A DNA stretch of 64,000 nucleotides from Sulfurospirillum arsenophilum NBRC 109478 (GTDB lineage: Bacteria > Campylobacterota > Campylobacteria > Campylobacterales > Sulfurospirillaceae), in assembly GCF_000813345.1 (NCBI RefSeq), contig NZ_BBQF01000003.1, positions 186,001 to 250,000 of the forward strand. Direction: 5' to 3'. The notes beneath the pieces are model-generated. The model was given only the letters and a program-made list of their open reading frames with translations. It was not told the DNA's origin and made no database searches. The translations under genes and the position numbers were made by a program. Positions 17,987 through 26,985 of the stretch are shown piece by piece. Within the stretch, counting starts at the first letter, position 1, and each line of letters opens with the position of its first letter.

Positions 17987-20100
17987 TGACTTGTCCTCCC
18001 CATCAGTAAAACTAAAATAGCTCCTGTTGCGACACACGAAACCAAACCCATCGCATGAAGGGCGCCGATGTCACTGAAAATCAGCACGCCAAAACCTGCA
18101 AACGTGTCAATAATGGAGAAGAAAATTGCACTCCTCGTTCCATCTTTGAAGCTGTCCTCACTGCTCATATAAATGCCATAGTCAATGCCAAAAAGCATCA
18201 TGATAAACAGCATAAAAATATGCGCAATGGTAAAGCCTCCTGTGAGCGCAAGGAGTAAAATGAGCGCTGTTGGAAGTAAAACATAGTTAGCACTGAGTGT
18301 CAATGTTTTGCGACACACCATCCACAGCATGAAAAAGATAAATGCAATGGCTAAAATGCCTCCCAACAGGAGTTGATGCGCAATTTTTTGAAGTGCATTA
18401 AAGAACATCTCTTTAGCGTCGATGGAGGAGGCAAAAGCAAAGTTGGAGACTAAGTTTCGCTCGCTGTTTTTCACCAAAGCATACGTGTAGTACTTGCCCT
18501 CATGAAAGACGACATCAAAGCCCATTTCACGCAATGTTTCTAAAGAGAGTTCTTGATAGCTTGGGTGCAAAAGTGCTTCGTTATACGCATTTTTAAAGAA
18601 GCCTTCACGAAAGCCAAGCTTAGTCGCTTCCTCTTCGATCTGTGCTTTTTTTTCGTTTACATGTAGAGCTTCAAGTTCTTGTTTTCTCTGCTCGTAAAAC
18701 GATTTGTCGAAAAAGTAAGAGAGCGGAGCTGTGGCGTTTTTAAAGCTCTTTTGGATGGCATTGCTGTGAGTTATGAGCTGATCGATAGAGTCCGCTTCGA
18801 GTAAAAGAGGCATATATCCCTCTTTTTTAATCGCATTCTTGAAGAATTTTTCCTCTTTCATTAAGGAGACATTCTGGTAGTCGAGGTTTTTGATGTTGGT
18901 ATCAAGATGTAAGAAAGGAACGCTTAAAACAATAGCTAACAAAGAGAGTAGGGCAATGGCACGGTAGGGTAAGGGAATGGAAAAGTGAAATTTGGAATAC
19001 GGTTGTGCCTTTTTAAACCCAATCAGTGGGAAGAGAAAAACGAATTGGAGGTAAGAGAGTATGAGCGAAATCATCGCAAAGACACACACTTGTTGAATCA
19101 GTGGAAAATCGACCCATGAGAAGATCAAAAAGCCGCCAAATGTGGTGAGGAAGCCGTAAAAAACAGAGGTGTTAAACTTCTTTTTGCTCTCATAATGACC
19201 GTAAAAATAGTAGTGGAACATATAATCAATCGCCAACGTTCCTATGGCGTTTCCAAAGGCCAACACAAAAACAGAGACTTCACTCCAAATCATGCCAATA
19301 AGCAGAAACGAAAGCAGTGCAGAGGTGGCAAGGGTGGCAATAGTGTTGATAAGAAGGTAGATGTTTCGAATAATGAAAATATAAAGCACAAGCAACAAGA
19401 TGGTCGAGAGAACAATCAAAAACGTGACATCATCTTGGATTTTTTGCGCGTTCTCCACAAAGTAAAAGGTCGGGCTAAAGACGCGAATATTTTGCACGCC
19501 TTCAAGCGTTTGATGCACAAGATTATAGATGGTTTCATAACTCTCGATGGTATTGGAGGTGTCTTTGATACTCAAAACTGAAAGATACCCAAAATCGTCT
19601 AGCGCTAAGTGTCCATCTCGAATGTTGATGGGAATTTTTTGCTCTTTAGGGCTAAAGTAGCTCAGTGGATCAGTTGCGTCTATGGTCGTATAGTAGGGGT
19701 TGTTTGTCATTTTTTCATAAAGCGATTTTAGCTTTTCATGGATGCTTACGGAGTCGTCTTTGTTTAGATTTTTGAGGTAAAAAGCGTTATTTTTAGTGTA
19801 TTCGATCAGCTTTGCATTCGGTGTTATGCTGCTTTCCAACTTTAAAAGCTCAGTTGCGAGCAGTTTCTCTTCGATGGTCTTGATCTTGGCAAGGGAGTCT
19901 TTATCGAACCCTTCGGTGGCTATGAGCACTTCTTTTGAATTTTTGAAATGCGAATAGATCTCAAACGCCTCTTTGCTCTTTCCTTCAGGCAAAAAAGAGA
20001 GCAGGTTGGTGGAGACATGCACCGAGTTTTGGTAGAAAAAAAAGAGTATACCGACAATGGCAAAGAGAACGATATTAAGGGTTTTAGTTCCTAATTTCAA
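17983..20100 (-). CDS. MMPL/RND-family lipid exporter
   Basis: A protein of about 705 residues with two blocks of a periplasmic domain followed by five to six transmembrane helices, the duplicated architecture of MMPL/RND exporters. The second block contains FGIDYGIYMSSE. A GTG at 20115 is possible (710 aa), but TTG at 20100 has AGGA at proper spacing just upstream. In aryl-polyene clusters this protein is thought to move the product across the inner membrane. It is preceded by a LolA-like carrier gene. Confidence 0.8.
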   Translation of the reverse strand: MKLGTKTLNIVLFAIVGILFFFYQNSVHVSTNLLSFLPEGKSKEAFEIYSHFKNSKEVLIATEGFDKDSLAKIKTIEEKLLATELLKLESSITPNAKLIEYTKNNAFYLKNLNKDDSVSIHEKLKSLYEKMTNNPYYTTIDATDPLSYFSPKEQKIPINIRDGHLALDDFGYLSVLSIKDTSNTIESYETIYNLVHQTLEGVQNIRVFSPTFYFVENAQKIQDDVTFLIVLSTILLLVLYIFIIRNIYLLINTIATLATSALLSFLLIGMIWSEVSVFVLAFGNAIGTLAIDYMFHYYFYGHYESKKKFNTSVFYGFLTTFGGFLIFSWVDFPLIQQVCVFAMISLILSYLQFVFLFPLIGFKKAQPYSKFHFSIPLPYRAIALLSLLAIVLSVPFLHLDTNIKNLDYQNVSLMKEEKFFKNAIKKEGYMPLLLEADSIDQLITHSNAIQKSFKNATAPLSYFFDKSFYEQRKQELEALHVNEKKAQIEEEATKLGFREGFFKNAYNEALLHPSYQELSLETLREMGFDVVFHEGKYYTYALVKNSERNLVSNFAFASSIDAKEMFFNALQKIAHQLLLGGILAIAFIFFMLWMVCRKTLTLSANYVLLPTALILLLALTGGFTIAHIFMLFIMMLFGIDYGIYMSSEDSFKDGTRSAIFFSIIDTFAGFGVLIFSDIGALHAMGLVSCVATGAILVLLMGRTSH

Positions 20101-20566
20101 TGGTAATCCTATCACCGTTTTTAATCTTTACATGTAAAGATTTTAGCTTCGTTGCCTGACGTGTGATACGCACCTCCTCAAGCACTTCGGCTGCCACTCC
20201 TTTAGGGCTTAGGAGTGTCTCTTCGCCTTCTGTTTTTGCCTCAAAAAAAGAGTTCAATAAGACGTTGTTTTCATCATGAACCGCTTTGATAATCATGAAA
20301 AAATAGTTCATGGAAGGCATACTTTGCGCATCAATGACTTTATAGCCATTTTGATCTTGAATGGTAAGCTTTTCTTCAAAATAGGTCAATACTTTGGATT
20401 CGGGTTTGGCGTATTCGATGATGATATTTTGCTCTCCAAACGTGATGAACCCTTCCAGTGTGATGGTTTTATCGAGCGCATAAAGGTAGCGCGTCTCTTT
20501 AAAAGTGGAAGCGTCGTTGGCAAAAAGACACAGTAGCGAGAGTAAACACAAAACGATAATTTTCAT
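20084..20566 (-). CDS. LolA-like periplasmic carrier
   Basis: A 160-residue protein with a signal peptide (MKIIVLCLLSLLCLFAND) and a beta-rich body of the outer-membrane lipoprotein carrier (LolA) type commonly found next to the MMPL exporter in aryl-polyene loci. It presumably shields the lipid in the periplasm. The recurrent palindrome (20128-20137) encodes L-H-V in KSLHVKIKNG. It overlaps or abuts the exporter depending on that gene's start. Confidence 0.68.
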   Translation of the reverse strand: MKIIVLCLLSLLCLFANDASTFKETRYLYALDKTITLEGFITFGEQNIIIEYAKPESKVLTYFEEKLTIQDQNGYKVIDAQSMPSMNYFFMIIKAVHDENNVLLNSFFEAKTEGEETLLSPKGVAAEVLEEVRITRQATKLKSLHVKIKNGDRITIEIRN

Positions 20567-20569
20567 GCG

Positions 20570-21103
20570 TTACATCCGTTTTAAGAAGATAAAATGGCGG
20601 TGCAAAAACTGCATAATACCACCCGCGATAAAAACCAAATACCAGCCAAATGAAGAGTAGATAATCCAATAGTGGTCATTTTTGAGCAGTAAAATGGTTA
20701 CATGTAAAAGAATGTTGACACACGCAAGAGCTATCCAAAAGAGGGTAGAACGGTTGATGTAGAGCTCTTCTTTTTCGCTCAGAGCGCGCTTATGAATTTT
20801 ACGTGCAAAGTGTAAAATGATGGAATCGTTGTCAAAATAGCTTGCCATCAAGAAAAAGATAAATGCCAAAGAGATCAAAAGCGGTAAAAATTTGAGCACT
20901 AAAAAGTCATCTAAGATAAAAGCGGTAATGGCAACTACAATATAAAAAAGAGGGAAAAGAGTGGTTTTAATATCTTTCTTCTTCAGGCTTAAAAGCCAAA
21001 CGATACCAAAACCAAAAAGTCCCATCGAGACGGTTTTAATGTCAAAATAACTCAGCAACACCACCACAACGGGTGCGTATAAAAACGAAAAAAGTATGTG
21101 CAT
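20570..21103 (-). CDS. Polytopic membrane protein of the polyene locus
   Basis: A 177-residue protein with about six hydrophobic segments and a polar loop (FARKIHKRALSEKEELYINR) in the middle. It matches in size and layout the uncharacterised membrane proteins conserved in aryl-polyene clusters. No catalytic motif is recognised. It shares one base with the ketoreductase gene and is followed by the LolA-like gene after 3 bases. Confidence 0.65.
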   Translation of the reverse strand: MHILFSFLYAPVVVVLLSYFDIKTVSMGLFGFGIVWLLSLKKKDIKTTLFPLFYIVVAITAFILDDFLVLKFLPLLISLAFIFFLMASYFDNDSIILHFARKIHKRALSEKEELYINRSTLFWIALACVNILLHVTILLLKNDHYWIIYSSFGWYLVFIAGGIMQFLHRHFIFLKRM

Positions 21104-21792
21104 TACCGTACCATCCCACCACTAATATTGATCACTTCACCATTCACGTAGGTTGCTTTATCGCCTAAAAAGAAGACAACTTCAGCGACCTCTTCGGGCT
21201 TTCCAAAGCGTTTGCACGGGATGATATTGGTGATATTTTTATCCACATTGTGGATCATCTCGGACTCAATCACACCGGGGGCCACCGCATTGACTCTGAT
21301 ATTATAGCGTGCTACTTCCACACAAAGCGCTTTTGTAAAAGCGATAATTCCACCTTTAGTGGTCGAGTAATTCACTTGCCCACCATTGCCCACGAGTCCA
21401 GAGATGGAAGAAACATTGACGATGGAGCCTGCTTTTTCTTTGATCATATTTGGCAGAATTTGCTTGGTGACATAAAAAAGGCTGTTAAGATTCGCATCCA
21501 TCACATCACTCCACTCTTCCTCTTCCATAAAGAAAAAAAGCTTGTCTTTGGTGATGCCCGCATTGTTGACTAAAACATTTACATGTAAAGATTCTAAGGC
21601 GTGTTTGACTTCCTCTTTTTGGGTGATGTCAAACTGGATAATCTCACCATGTTTGATCTCATCAAGAAGTGCTAGAGCCTTCTCTTTCTGGCTTTTGTAG
21701 TGAATGTAAACAAAGTAACCCTCTTTGGCAAAGTAGCGCACAATGGCGGCTCCAATGCTCCCTGTTGCACCTGTGACCAGCACTTTTTTCAT
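21103..21792 (-). CDS. 3-oxoacyl-ACP reductase (FabG-like ketoreductase)
   Basis: A 229-residue short-chain dehydrogenase with the NAD(P) motif TGATGSIGAAI (7-17), NNAG (76-79) and the catalytic Ser128/129, Tyr142 and Lys146 in YSTTK. It would reduce the beta-keto group after each condensation during polyene extension. The start overlaps the ammonia-lyase stop by 4 bases. Confidence 0.88.
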   Translation of the reverse strand: MKKVLVTGATGSIGAAIVRYFAKEGYFVYIHYKSQKEKALALLDEIKHGEIIQFDITQKEEVKHALESLHVNVLVNNAGITKDKLFFFMEEEEWSDVMDANLNSLFYVTKQILPNMIKEKAGSIVNVSSISGLVGNGGQVNYSTTKGGIIAFTKALCVEVARYNIRVNAVAPGVIESEMIHNVDKNITNIIPCKRFGKPEEVAEVVFFLGDKATYVNGEVINISGGMVR

Positions 21793-23309
21793 GCGAGTGC
21801 TCCTTGGCGAAGAATGTTTTGAATCTTCACGATGTCAATGTCCATACGCCTGTCTTCTAAAAGTGGCTTGGCGTGCGCTCTAATGGCTTCGTAGTGTTTG
21901 AGAAGTGTTTGAGAAACGCTCTGTTTCCCTCTGATGTCCACCGCTTGTGCCATACCCATAAATGCGATACTCAGCATCAGCTCAAGGGGTTCCATCATCT
22001 TTTTAAAGTCCAGTGCCGCTGTCGTTCCCATGCTCACCTTGTCTTGGTTGAGCGATTCGGTTGGGCGAGAGTGAATGGAAGCTGCTGTGGTGTTTTTGAT
22101 GACATCAGCACTGAGAGAACTCAGCGTTATCTGCATCGCTTTAAAGCCGTGGAAATAGTGCTCACGACTGAGTTTAAGGTTCTCTCCAAGTCCACGGTTA
22201 AATTTGTGATCGACCAGAAGGGCAAACTCTTTATCGAGCAGGTCAGCAAGATTTGCTGCGCAAATTTTGAGTGTGTCCATCGCGTGAGCGACGTAGCCAC
22301 CGTAGAAATTACCGGAGGTGTAGATTTTTTGGTTTTTGCCATCAATGAGCGGGTTGTCATTGACCGAGTTGATCTCTTGTTCGACCCATTTTTTAGAGAT
22401 TTCTAAATTATCGCGAATCACGCCTAAAACTTGCGGTGCGCAACGCATGGAGTAGGTGTCTTGGATATTCAAATCATTGTCAGCAAAGAACTTGTCATAT
22501 CTGTCATCGCGCCCGTGTGTGAGCTTTGAGCCTTCAATCTTCGTTTTGATGTTGAAGGCACTTTGAATTTGTCCACTAAAAGGCTTTGCTTCATGCACAA
22601 ATTCATCCAGTGGTGTCGTATCGCCCAAGAGCACTTCAAACATACCTGCTACAAAGGACTCCATGCTTGAGAGAAGCACCTCAAAACGCTCTAAAGAAGA
22701 GAGGGCAATCGCACTCATAATGGTCGTACCATTCATAATGGCAAGTGCCTCTTTAGGTTTAAAGAGATACGGAGTAATGCCCAGTTTTGCATACACCTCA
22801 CTCGTTGGACAAATGGCACCTTCATACCACACTTCTCTCTCGCCTGCAATCACAGCAGCGATGTACGAAAGCGGTGTCAAATCGCCACTCGCACCTACTG
22901 AGCCAAGGGAAGGAATAACAGGGATAATCTCTTTTTCAAGCAAGAGTTCAAGGCGTTGCAAAAGTTCATAAGAGATGCCAGACTTGCCTTTGGAGAGTGA
23001 AATCAGTCTGCAAATCAGCGCGTAACGTGAAGTTTGAGGACTTAGTGATGCTCCAACGCCACAGCCATGAAAGCGGTAAAGGTTCTGTTGCAAAATGGCA
23101 CTTTGCTCATAAGTTAAGTAATTCTTGCCACTTGCACCATAGCCTGTGGTGACGCCATAAATGGGTTTTCCTTTTTTGATTTCATTCATCAAAAAGGTAT
23201 GACCGAGTAAAAAATTCTCTTCAAAGTGGGTATCTTTAGAGACACGAACACTGCTAGCTTTGCATATCTCCTCTAAGCTAATATAACGATCGTCTATGAT
23301 TAATTTCAT
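21789..23309 (-). CDS. Aromatic amino-acid ammonia-lyase (HAL/TAL family)
   Basis: A 506-residue protein from the MKLIIDDRYISL start; the longer ORF (518 aa) begins 12 codons earlier inside the acyltransferase gene. The MIO prosthetic-group triad Ala140-Ser141-Gly142 is in GSVGASGDLTPLSY. GVTTGYGASG and the late SRPTESLNQD (for HSRPT) block match the family. Selectivity positions read Phe80-His81, so tyrosine versus histidine cannot be settled by eye. By context it most likely makes 4-coumarate from tyrosine as the polyene starter. A separate catabolic histidine-degradation operon is not seen around it. Confidence 0.82.
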   Translation of the reverse strand: MKLIIDDRYISLEEICKASSVRVSKDTHFEENFLLGHTFLMNEIKKGKPIYGVTTGYGASGKNYLTYEQSAILQQNLYRFHGCGVGASLSPQTSRYALICRLISLSKGKSGISYELLQRLELLLEKEIIPVIPSLGSVGASGDLTPLSYIAAVIAGEREVWYEGAICPTSEVYAKLGITPYLFKPKEALAIMNGTTIMSAIALSSLERFEVLLSSMESFVAGMFEVLLGDTTPLDEFVHEAKPFSGQIQSAFNIKTKIEGSKLTHGRDDRYDKFFADNDLNIQDTYSMRCAPQVLGVIRDNLEISKKWVEQEINSVNDNPLIDGKNQKIYTSGNFYGGYVAHAMDTLKICAANLADLLDKEFALLVDHKFNRGLGENLKLSREHYFHGFKAMQITLSSLSADVIKNTTAASIHSRPTESLNQDKVSMGTTAALDFKKMMEPLELMLSIAFMGMAQAVDIRGKQSVSQTLLKHYEAIRAHAKPLLEDRRMDIDIVKIQNILRQGALA

Positions 23310-24166
23310 GCTTTTTCTTTCCAAAAGGGGTATAGGTTGAACCATTGTTCAGGGTGCAAGGTAACGTGCGTTGCAAAAAAATCGGCATAGACTTGCATCG
23401 CTTTGTGTATCTCTGCATCTGCTGGGTTGTTTTTATCCATCGTAATTTCGATAAACTCAATGCTGTAATGTTGGGGGCTTTGGTAGCTAAAGGCAATGCC
23501 CATCAGTGGTTTTTCGGTTTTGTAGGCGATGCTAAAAGGGTTTTTATTAAATTCAGCCTCTTTGTCAAAAAAGGTTACAACCTCTTTATGTTTTACATCA
23601 GTTGCACGGTCTGCCATCATCGCTACAATCTCGTTATTGAGAAGTGCTGAAGCGATTTTCATCGTGACATAAACTCCGCCTTTAGAGAGATCAATGATGC
23701 TAAGATGAGGGTTTTGTGTCTCAAGATTCTCTTCGATACATTTGATCGTCTCAATGAGTGCTTCTTGCATCACAATGTTGATTTTAAGATCTGCAAAACA
23801 GTTGCCAGCACTCGACCAACCCCCAAAATGCGATAATAGCAAAATACCGCCACCGTGAAGATGGCGCATAAGTTCTTCTTCGTTTTTGATGTCAAATGTG
23901 TAATCTTGTGGGCTTACTTTAGAGACAAAACGGTCGCACATCGTGATCGCGAAGTGTCGTAAATGTTCATAATAAACCCAATTGTTAAAAGGCTTGTTGA
24001 TGTGCTTGTAGTAATCACGCAAGGCTTCTTTAACGTTGCCAGCAACCAAAAAATAAAAAAAGGTTACAGGGTACATCAAGTAATAGATAAACGTGTAGCC
24101 AAAGAGTTTATAAAAAGTAAAAACGAGTCTGATACTCCAACCACTTCCACGCTGTTTCGTGCTCAT
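23306..24166 (-). CDS. LpxL-like lysophospholipid/lipid acyltransferase
   Basis: A 286-residue protein from MSTKQRGSGW, with a hydrophobic N-terminal region and LLLSHFGGWSSAGN, where the H-x4 motif has Gly in place of the usual acidic residue (HFGGWS). MMADRATD corresponds to the second LpxL block. Such acyltransferases in aryl-polyene and flexirubin clusters attach the polyene acid to a lipid or resorcinol. The start overlaps the glycosyltransferase stop by 4 bases. In many clusters the two domains are fused; here they are separate. Confidence 0.72.
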   Translation of the reverse strand: MSTKQRGSGWSIRLVFTFYKLFGYTFIYYLMYPVTFFYFLVAGNVKEALRDYYKHINKPFNNWVYYEHLRHFAITMCDRFVSKVSPQDYTFDIKNEEELMRHLHGGGILLLSHFGGWSSAGNCFADLKINIVMQEALIETIKCIEENLETQNPHLSIIDLSKGGVYVTMKIASALLNNEIVAMMADRATDVKHKEVVTFFDKEAEFNKNPFSIAYKTEKPLMGIAFSYQSPQHYSIEFIEITMDKNNPADAEIHKAMQVYADFFATHVTLHPEQWFNLYPFWKEKA

Positions 24167-24867
24167 TGGTACCTTTTTTTGAGGAAAAATTTCCACGGCA
24201 AGAGTTTGACATGTACCATGACGATTGCGGCGGTATCCCAAAACTTTTTAAAGTGGCTGACGCGCTCTTCGGGAGTTGGGTAGTAACATTCGATGCTCAC
24301 TTCTTTGATGAGGCGACTTTTCCATGCGTGTTTAACGAGTACTTCCATTTCCCAGTCAAAGCGTTTGGTTTTGATAATGAGGTCTAGGATGGAAGTAGGG
24401 TAAAGTCGAAAGCCAGAGAGTGAATCGGTGATGGTCTGTTCGGTGTCCCAACATGCCCAAAAGTTACTAAACCAGCGTCCAAACTTGGAGCCATTGGGAA
24501 CATGATTGATCTCAAAATTACGCGCACCGATGATGATTTGATCTGCTCCATCACAGGCATCGCATATTTTTTCAATTTGAGAAGCCAGATGTTGTCCATC
24601 GCCATCAAGGCTAATGAAATACGAAAAGCCTCTTTTTTGCGCTTCCTTCGCTCCTGTGATGATGGCTTCGCCTTTGCCTTGATTGACCTTATGGCGTAAG
24701 ACGGTGAGCTTCTCATGTTCATTTACAAGCGATGAAACGCTCACCTCTGAGCCATCATCGACAATGATCAACGTGTACCCATGACTCAAGACATCGTTGG
24801 CGACATTATTGATGGTGAGAGGGTTATTGTAGGTTGGAACGACAACGACAATATCATCTTTTTTCAT
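24163..24867 (-). CDS. Family 2 glycosyltransferase
   Basis: A 234-residue GT-A enzyme with VVVPTYNNPLTINNV at the N-terminus, IVDDGS (38-43) and LDGDGQHL (86-93), the DxD-like metal site. SGFRLYP and RFDWEMEVLVKH are typical of dolichyl-phosphate-mannose-synthase-like members. It would add a sugar to the lipid product or carrier. It overlaps the small dehydratase gene by 14 bases and the acyltransferase by 4. Confidence 0.82.
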   Translation of the reverse strand: MKKDDIVVVVPTYNNPLTINNVANDVLSHGYTLIIVDDGSEVSVSSLVNEHEKLTVLRHKVNQGKGEAIITGAKEAQKRGFSYFISLDGDGQHLASQIEKICDACDGADQIIIGARNFEINHVPNGSKFGRWFSNFWACWDTEQTITDSLSGFRLYPTSILDLIIKTKRFDWEMEVLVKHAWKSRLIKEVSIECYYPTPEERVSHFKKFWDTAAIVMVHVKLLPWKFFLKKRYQ

Positions 24868-25168
24868 AGGTGAGTTCTGCTACTTTTTGTTCATTTTGAC
24901 TGACACGAATTTTGAGTGTTTTTTCATTGGTTTGACATTCAAACCAAAGTACACTTAGGGGAGCAATGTTTTTCAAGAATTTTGTTTTTTTGATTTTTAA
25001 AATCTCAATGCCTAAAATCTCAGCACTCATATCCAGTAAAACATACCCCGGAACGATAGGATTGGTTGGAAAATGCGCTTGAAAAATAGGATGTCTTGCG
25101 TCGCACAGTTGTACACAAAAACGCGTTTCATCTTTACATGTAAGCGTATAAAAATCATTTAAAATCAT
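24854..25168 (-). CDS. FabZ/FabA-like 3-hydroxyacyl-ACP dehydratase
   Basis: A 104-residue single hot-dog protein with ARHPIFQAHFPTNPIVPGYVLLDM, the FabZ-type active-site block (His near residue 31 and the central helix after PGY). It is the first gene of the long reverse operon, 29 bases from a predicted transcript start. The recurrent palindrome (25134-25143) encodes T-C-K here. Confidence 0.75.
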   Translation of the reverse strand: MILNDFYTLTCKDETRFCVQLCDARHPIFQAHFPTNPIVPGYVLLDMSAEILGIEILKIKKTKFLKNIAPLSVLWFECQTNEKTLKIRVSQNEQKVAELTYEKR

Positions 25169-25291
25169 ACAATCCTTACAAAAATTCTTAAATAAACAGG
25201 TGTATTATATAAATCTAGCTAAAATAAGAGCTTAAAATAGCTTTTTCTGTTAAGGTTTTGTTTACTTTTTTAGAAAATAAGGAACGTTTGA
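25169..25291. promoter_or_regulatory. Divergent promoter region of the reverse polyene operon and the methyltransferase
   Basis: A minus-strand TATAAT (25209-25204) sits about 36 bases before the dehydratase start. On the plus strand TAAAAT-like boxes precede the methyltransferase. Conserved -35 boxes are not obvious, as is common in Campylobacterota. Confidence 0.5.
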
Positions 25292-26362
25292 ATGCACCAG
25301 TTTTTTGAAGAAAACGATAGCGCCTCTGCCATTGAGGCACAGTACGATGCCCAGCGCATTGCTTTTGCACCGATTATTTTTCAAGTAGCACGCTCTATGC
25401 GCGATCTAGGTGTCCTAAAGGCACTCTATGAGCATAAAGAGGGTATGAGCATTGAAGCATTGGCAAAAGAGACCAATTTAAGTGAGTATGGCATTACGAC
25501 ACTCATCGAAACCAGTCTGAGTGCGGACATCGTTAAACAAAAAGGCGAGCTTTATTTCATCACGAAAACGGGCTATTTTTTACTGAATGATCCGATGACC
25601 ATTGCCAATATGAACTACAACCATCACGTGAATTACCAAGGGCTTTTTTCACTCGATGAAGCGATCAAAAGTGGGAAACCAACAGGACTCAAAGTCTTTG
25701 GCGATTGGGAGACTATCTACCCAGCACTCTCCATCTTGCCCGAAAATGCCAAACAGAGTTGGTTCACGTTTGATCATTTTTATTCTGACAGCGCGTTTCC
25801 TGAAGCGGTGGAAAAACTTTTGAGCCTCAATCCCACTAAAATTTTGGATGTGGGAGGCAATACAGGGAAATTTTCGATGCTGATGACAAAGAGCGATAAG
25901 GCTTTACATGTAACCATTATGGATTTGCCAGAACAACTCGCATTGGCGCGTGAAAACATCGAAAAGGAGGGTTTAGAAGAGCAAATTTCTCTTTTGCCTG
26001 CCAATGTTTTAGCCCCATCTCACGTTTTTCCCAAAGGGTTTGACATCATCTGGATGAGTCAATTTTTAGACTGTTTTAGTGAAGATGAGATCGTCTCTAT
26101 TTTGAGTAAAGCCAAAGAGGCGATGAATGAGAAGACGCTACTTTGCATCATGGAGCCATTTTGGGACAGACAACGCTTTGAAACTTCGGCGTTTTGTATC
26201 ATCAACACATCACCTTACTTTACCGCGATGGCAAATGGGCGCAGTAAGATGTACCACTCTAAAGATTTTATCAAGCTGATTGAAATGGCGGGGTTGAAAG
26301 TCGATGAAATTATTGACCATTTAGGTGTATGTCAGAGTATTGTGAAGATCAAAAGAGCTTAG
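25292..26362 (+). CDS. SAM-dependent methyltransferase with N-terminal winged helix
   Basis: A 356-residue protein of the O-methyltransferase/acetylserotonin-methyltransferase type: an N-terminal winged-helix dimerisation region (LGVLKALYEHKEGMSIEALAKE) and a SAM-binding motif ILDVGGNTGKFSM around residue 187. Aryl-polyene clusters often encode a methyltransferase acting on the aryl head group. It diverges from the long reverse operon and is expected to share its control region. Whether it methylates carbon or oxygen is not visible from sequence. Confidence 0.75.
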   Translation: MHQFFEENDSASAIEAQYDAQRIAFAPIIFQVARSMRDLGVLKALYEHKEGMSIEALAKETNLSEYGITTLIETSLSADIVKQKGELYFITKTGYFLLNDPMTIANMNYNHHVNYQGLFSLDEAIKSGKPTGLKVFGDWETIYPALSILPENAKQSWFTFDHFYSDSAFPEAVEKLLSLNPTKILDVGGNTGKFSMLMTKSDKALHVTIMDLPEQLALARENIEKEGLEEQISLLPANVLAPSHVFPKGFDIIWMSQFLDCFSEDEIVSILSKAKEAMNEKTLLCIMEPFWDRQRFETSAFCIINTSPYFTAMANGRSKMYHSKDFIKLIEMAGLKVDEIIDHLGVCQSIVKIKRA

Positions 26363-26967
26363 GCATTTTCCGTCCAATCAAATTCCATTTGTCTGGCAGT
26401 ATTGAGGGCTAAGTCTCGACTTACAAGTCGTTCCACAAGATGCAGGCTCATATCGATACCTGCGGAAATGCCAGCGGATGTGACGATAGCGCCTTCATCG
26501 ACCCAACGCATCTGCTCTTTTACCTCAAGTTTTGGAAACATCACACGAAGATCGTTTATATCTTCCCAGTGTGTTGTGGCAGACTTGCCCTCAAGCAGTC
26601 CCACTTTTGCTAGCAAAAACGCACCCGTGCAGATAGAAGCAGTCAGTTGTGTCTCTTTGGATGTAGTGGCGATCCAATTTATAACCGAAGCGTCTTTCAG
26701 CTCTTCGGTGACAACGCCGCCAGGGATAAGTAAAACATCGATTTTGGGATGTGTTTTAAAGTCAAAATCAGGGTCAATTTTCAGTCCTGCACGTGCGCGA
26801 ACAGACTCTTTTGTTTTACCAATCGTAAAGACTTCAAAAGGTGTTACGGAAGAGAGTAGATTTTGTTTACCATAAACGCGTGAAGCTGTGGTAAATACTT
26901 CGTAAGGACCTGCAAAATCAAGTACTTCAACATTGTCAAACACCAATATACCAACCGAATACGTCAT
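26359..26967 (-). CDS. DJ-1/PfpI family protein
   Basis: A 202-residue class I glutamine-amidotransferase-like protein with the nucleophile elbow ASICTGAFLLA and TTHWEDINDLR, as in isonitrile-hydratase-like and AraC-N-domain DJ-1 proteins. No DNA-binding domain follows, so it is a stand-alone enzyme. Substrate unknown. It ends by a 4-base convergent overlap with the methyltransferase and is followed upstream by the ArsS-like kinase gene. Confidence 0.8.
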   Translation of the reverse strand: MTYSVGILVFDNVEVLDFAGPYEVFTTASRVYGKQNLLSSVTPFEVFTIGKTKESVRARAGLKIDPDFDFKTHPKIDVLLIPGGVVTEELKDASVINWIATTSKETQLTASICTGAFLLAKVGLLEGKSATTHWEDINDLRVMFPKLEVKEQMRWVDEGAIVTSAGISAGIDMSLHLVERLVSRDLALNTARQMEFDWTENA

Positions 26968-26985
26968 AAATCTTCTCCTTTATCG

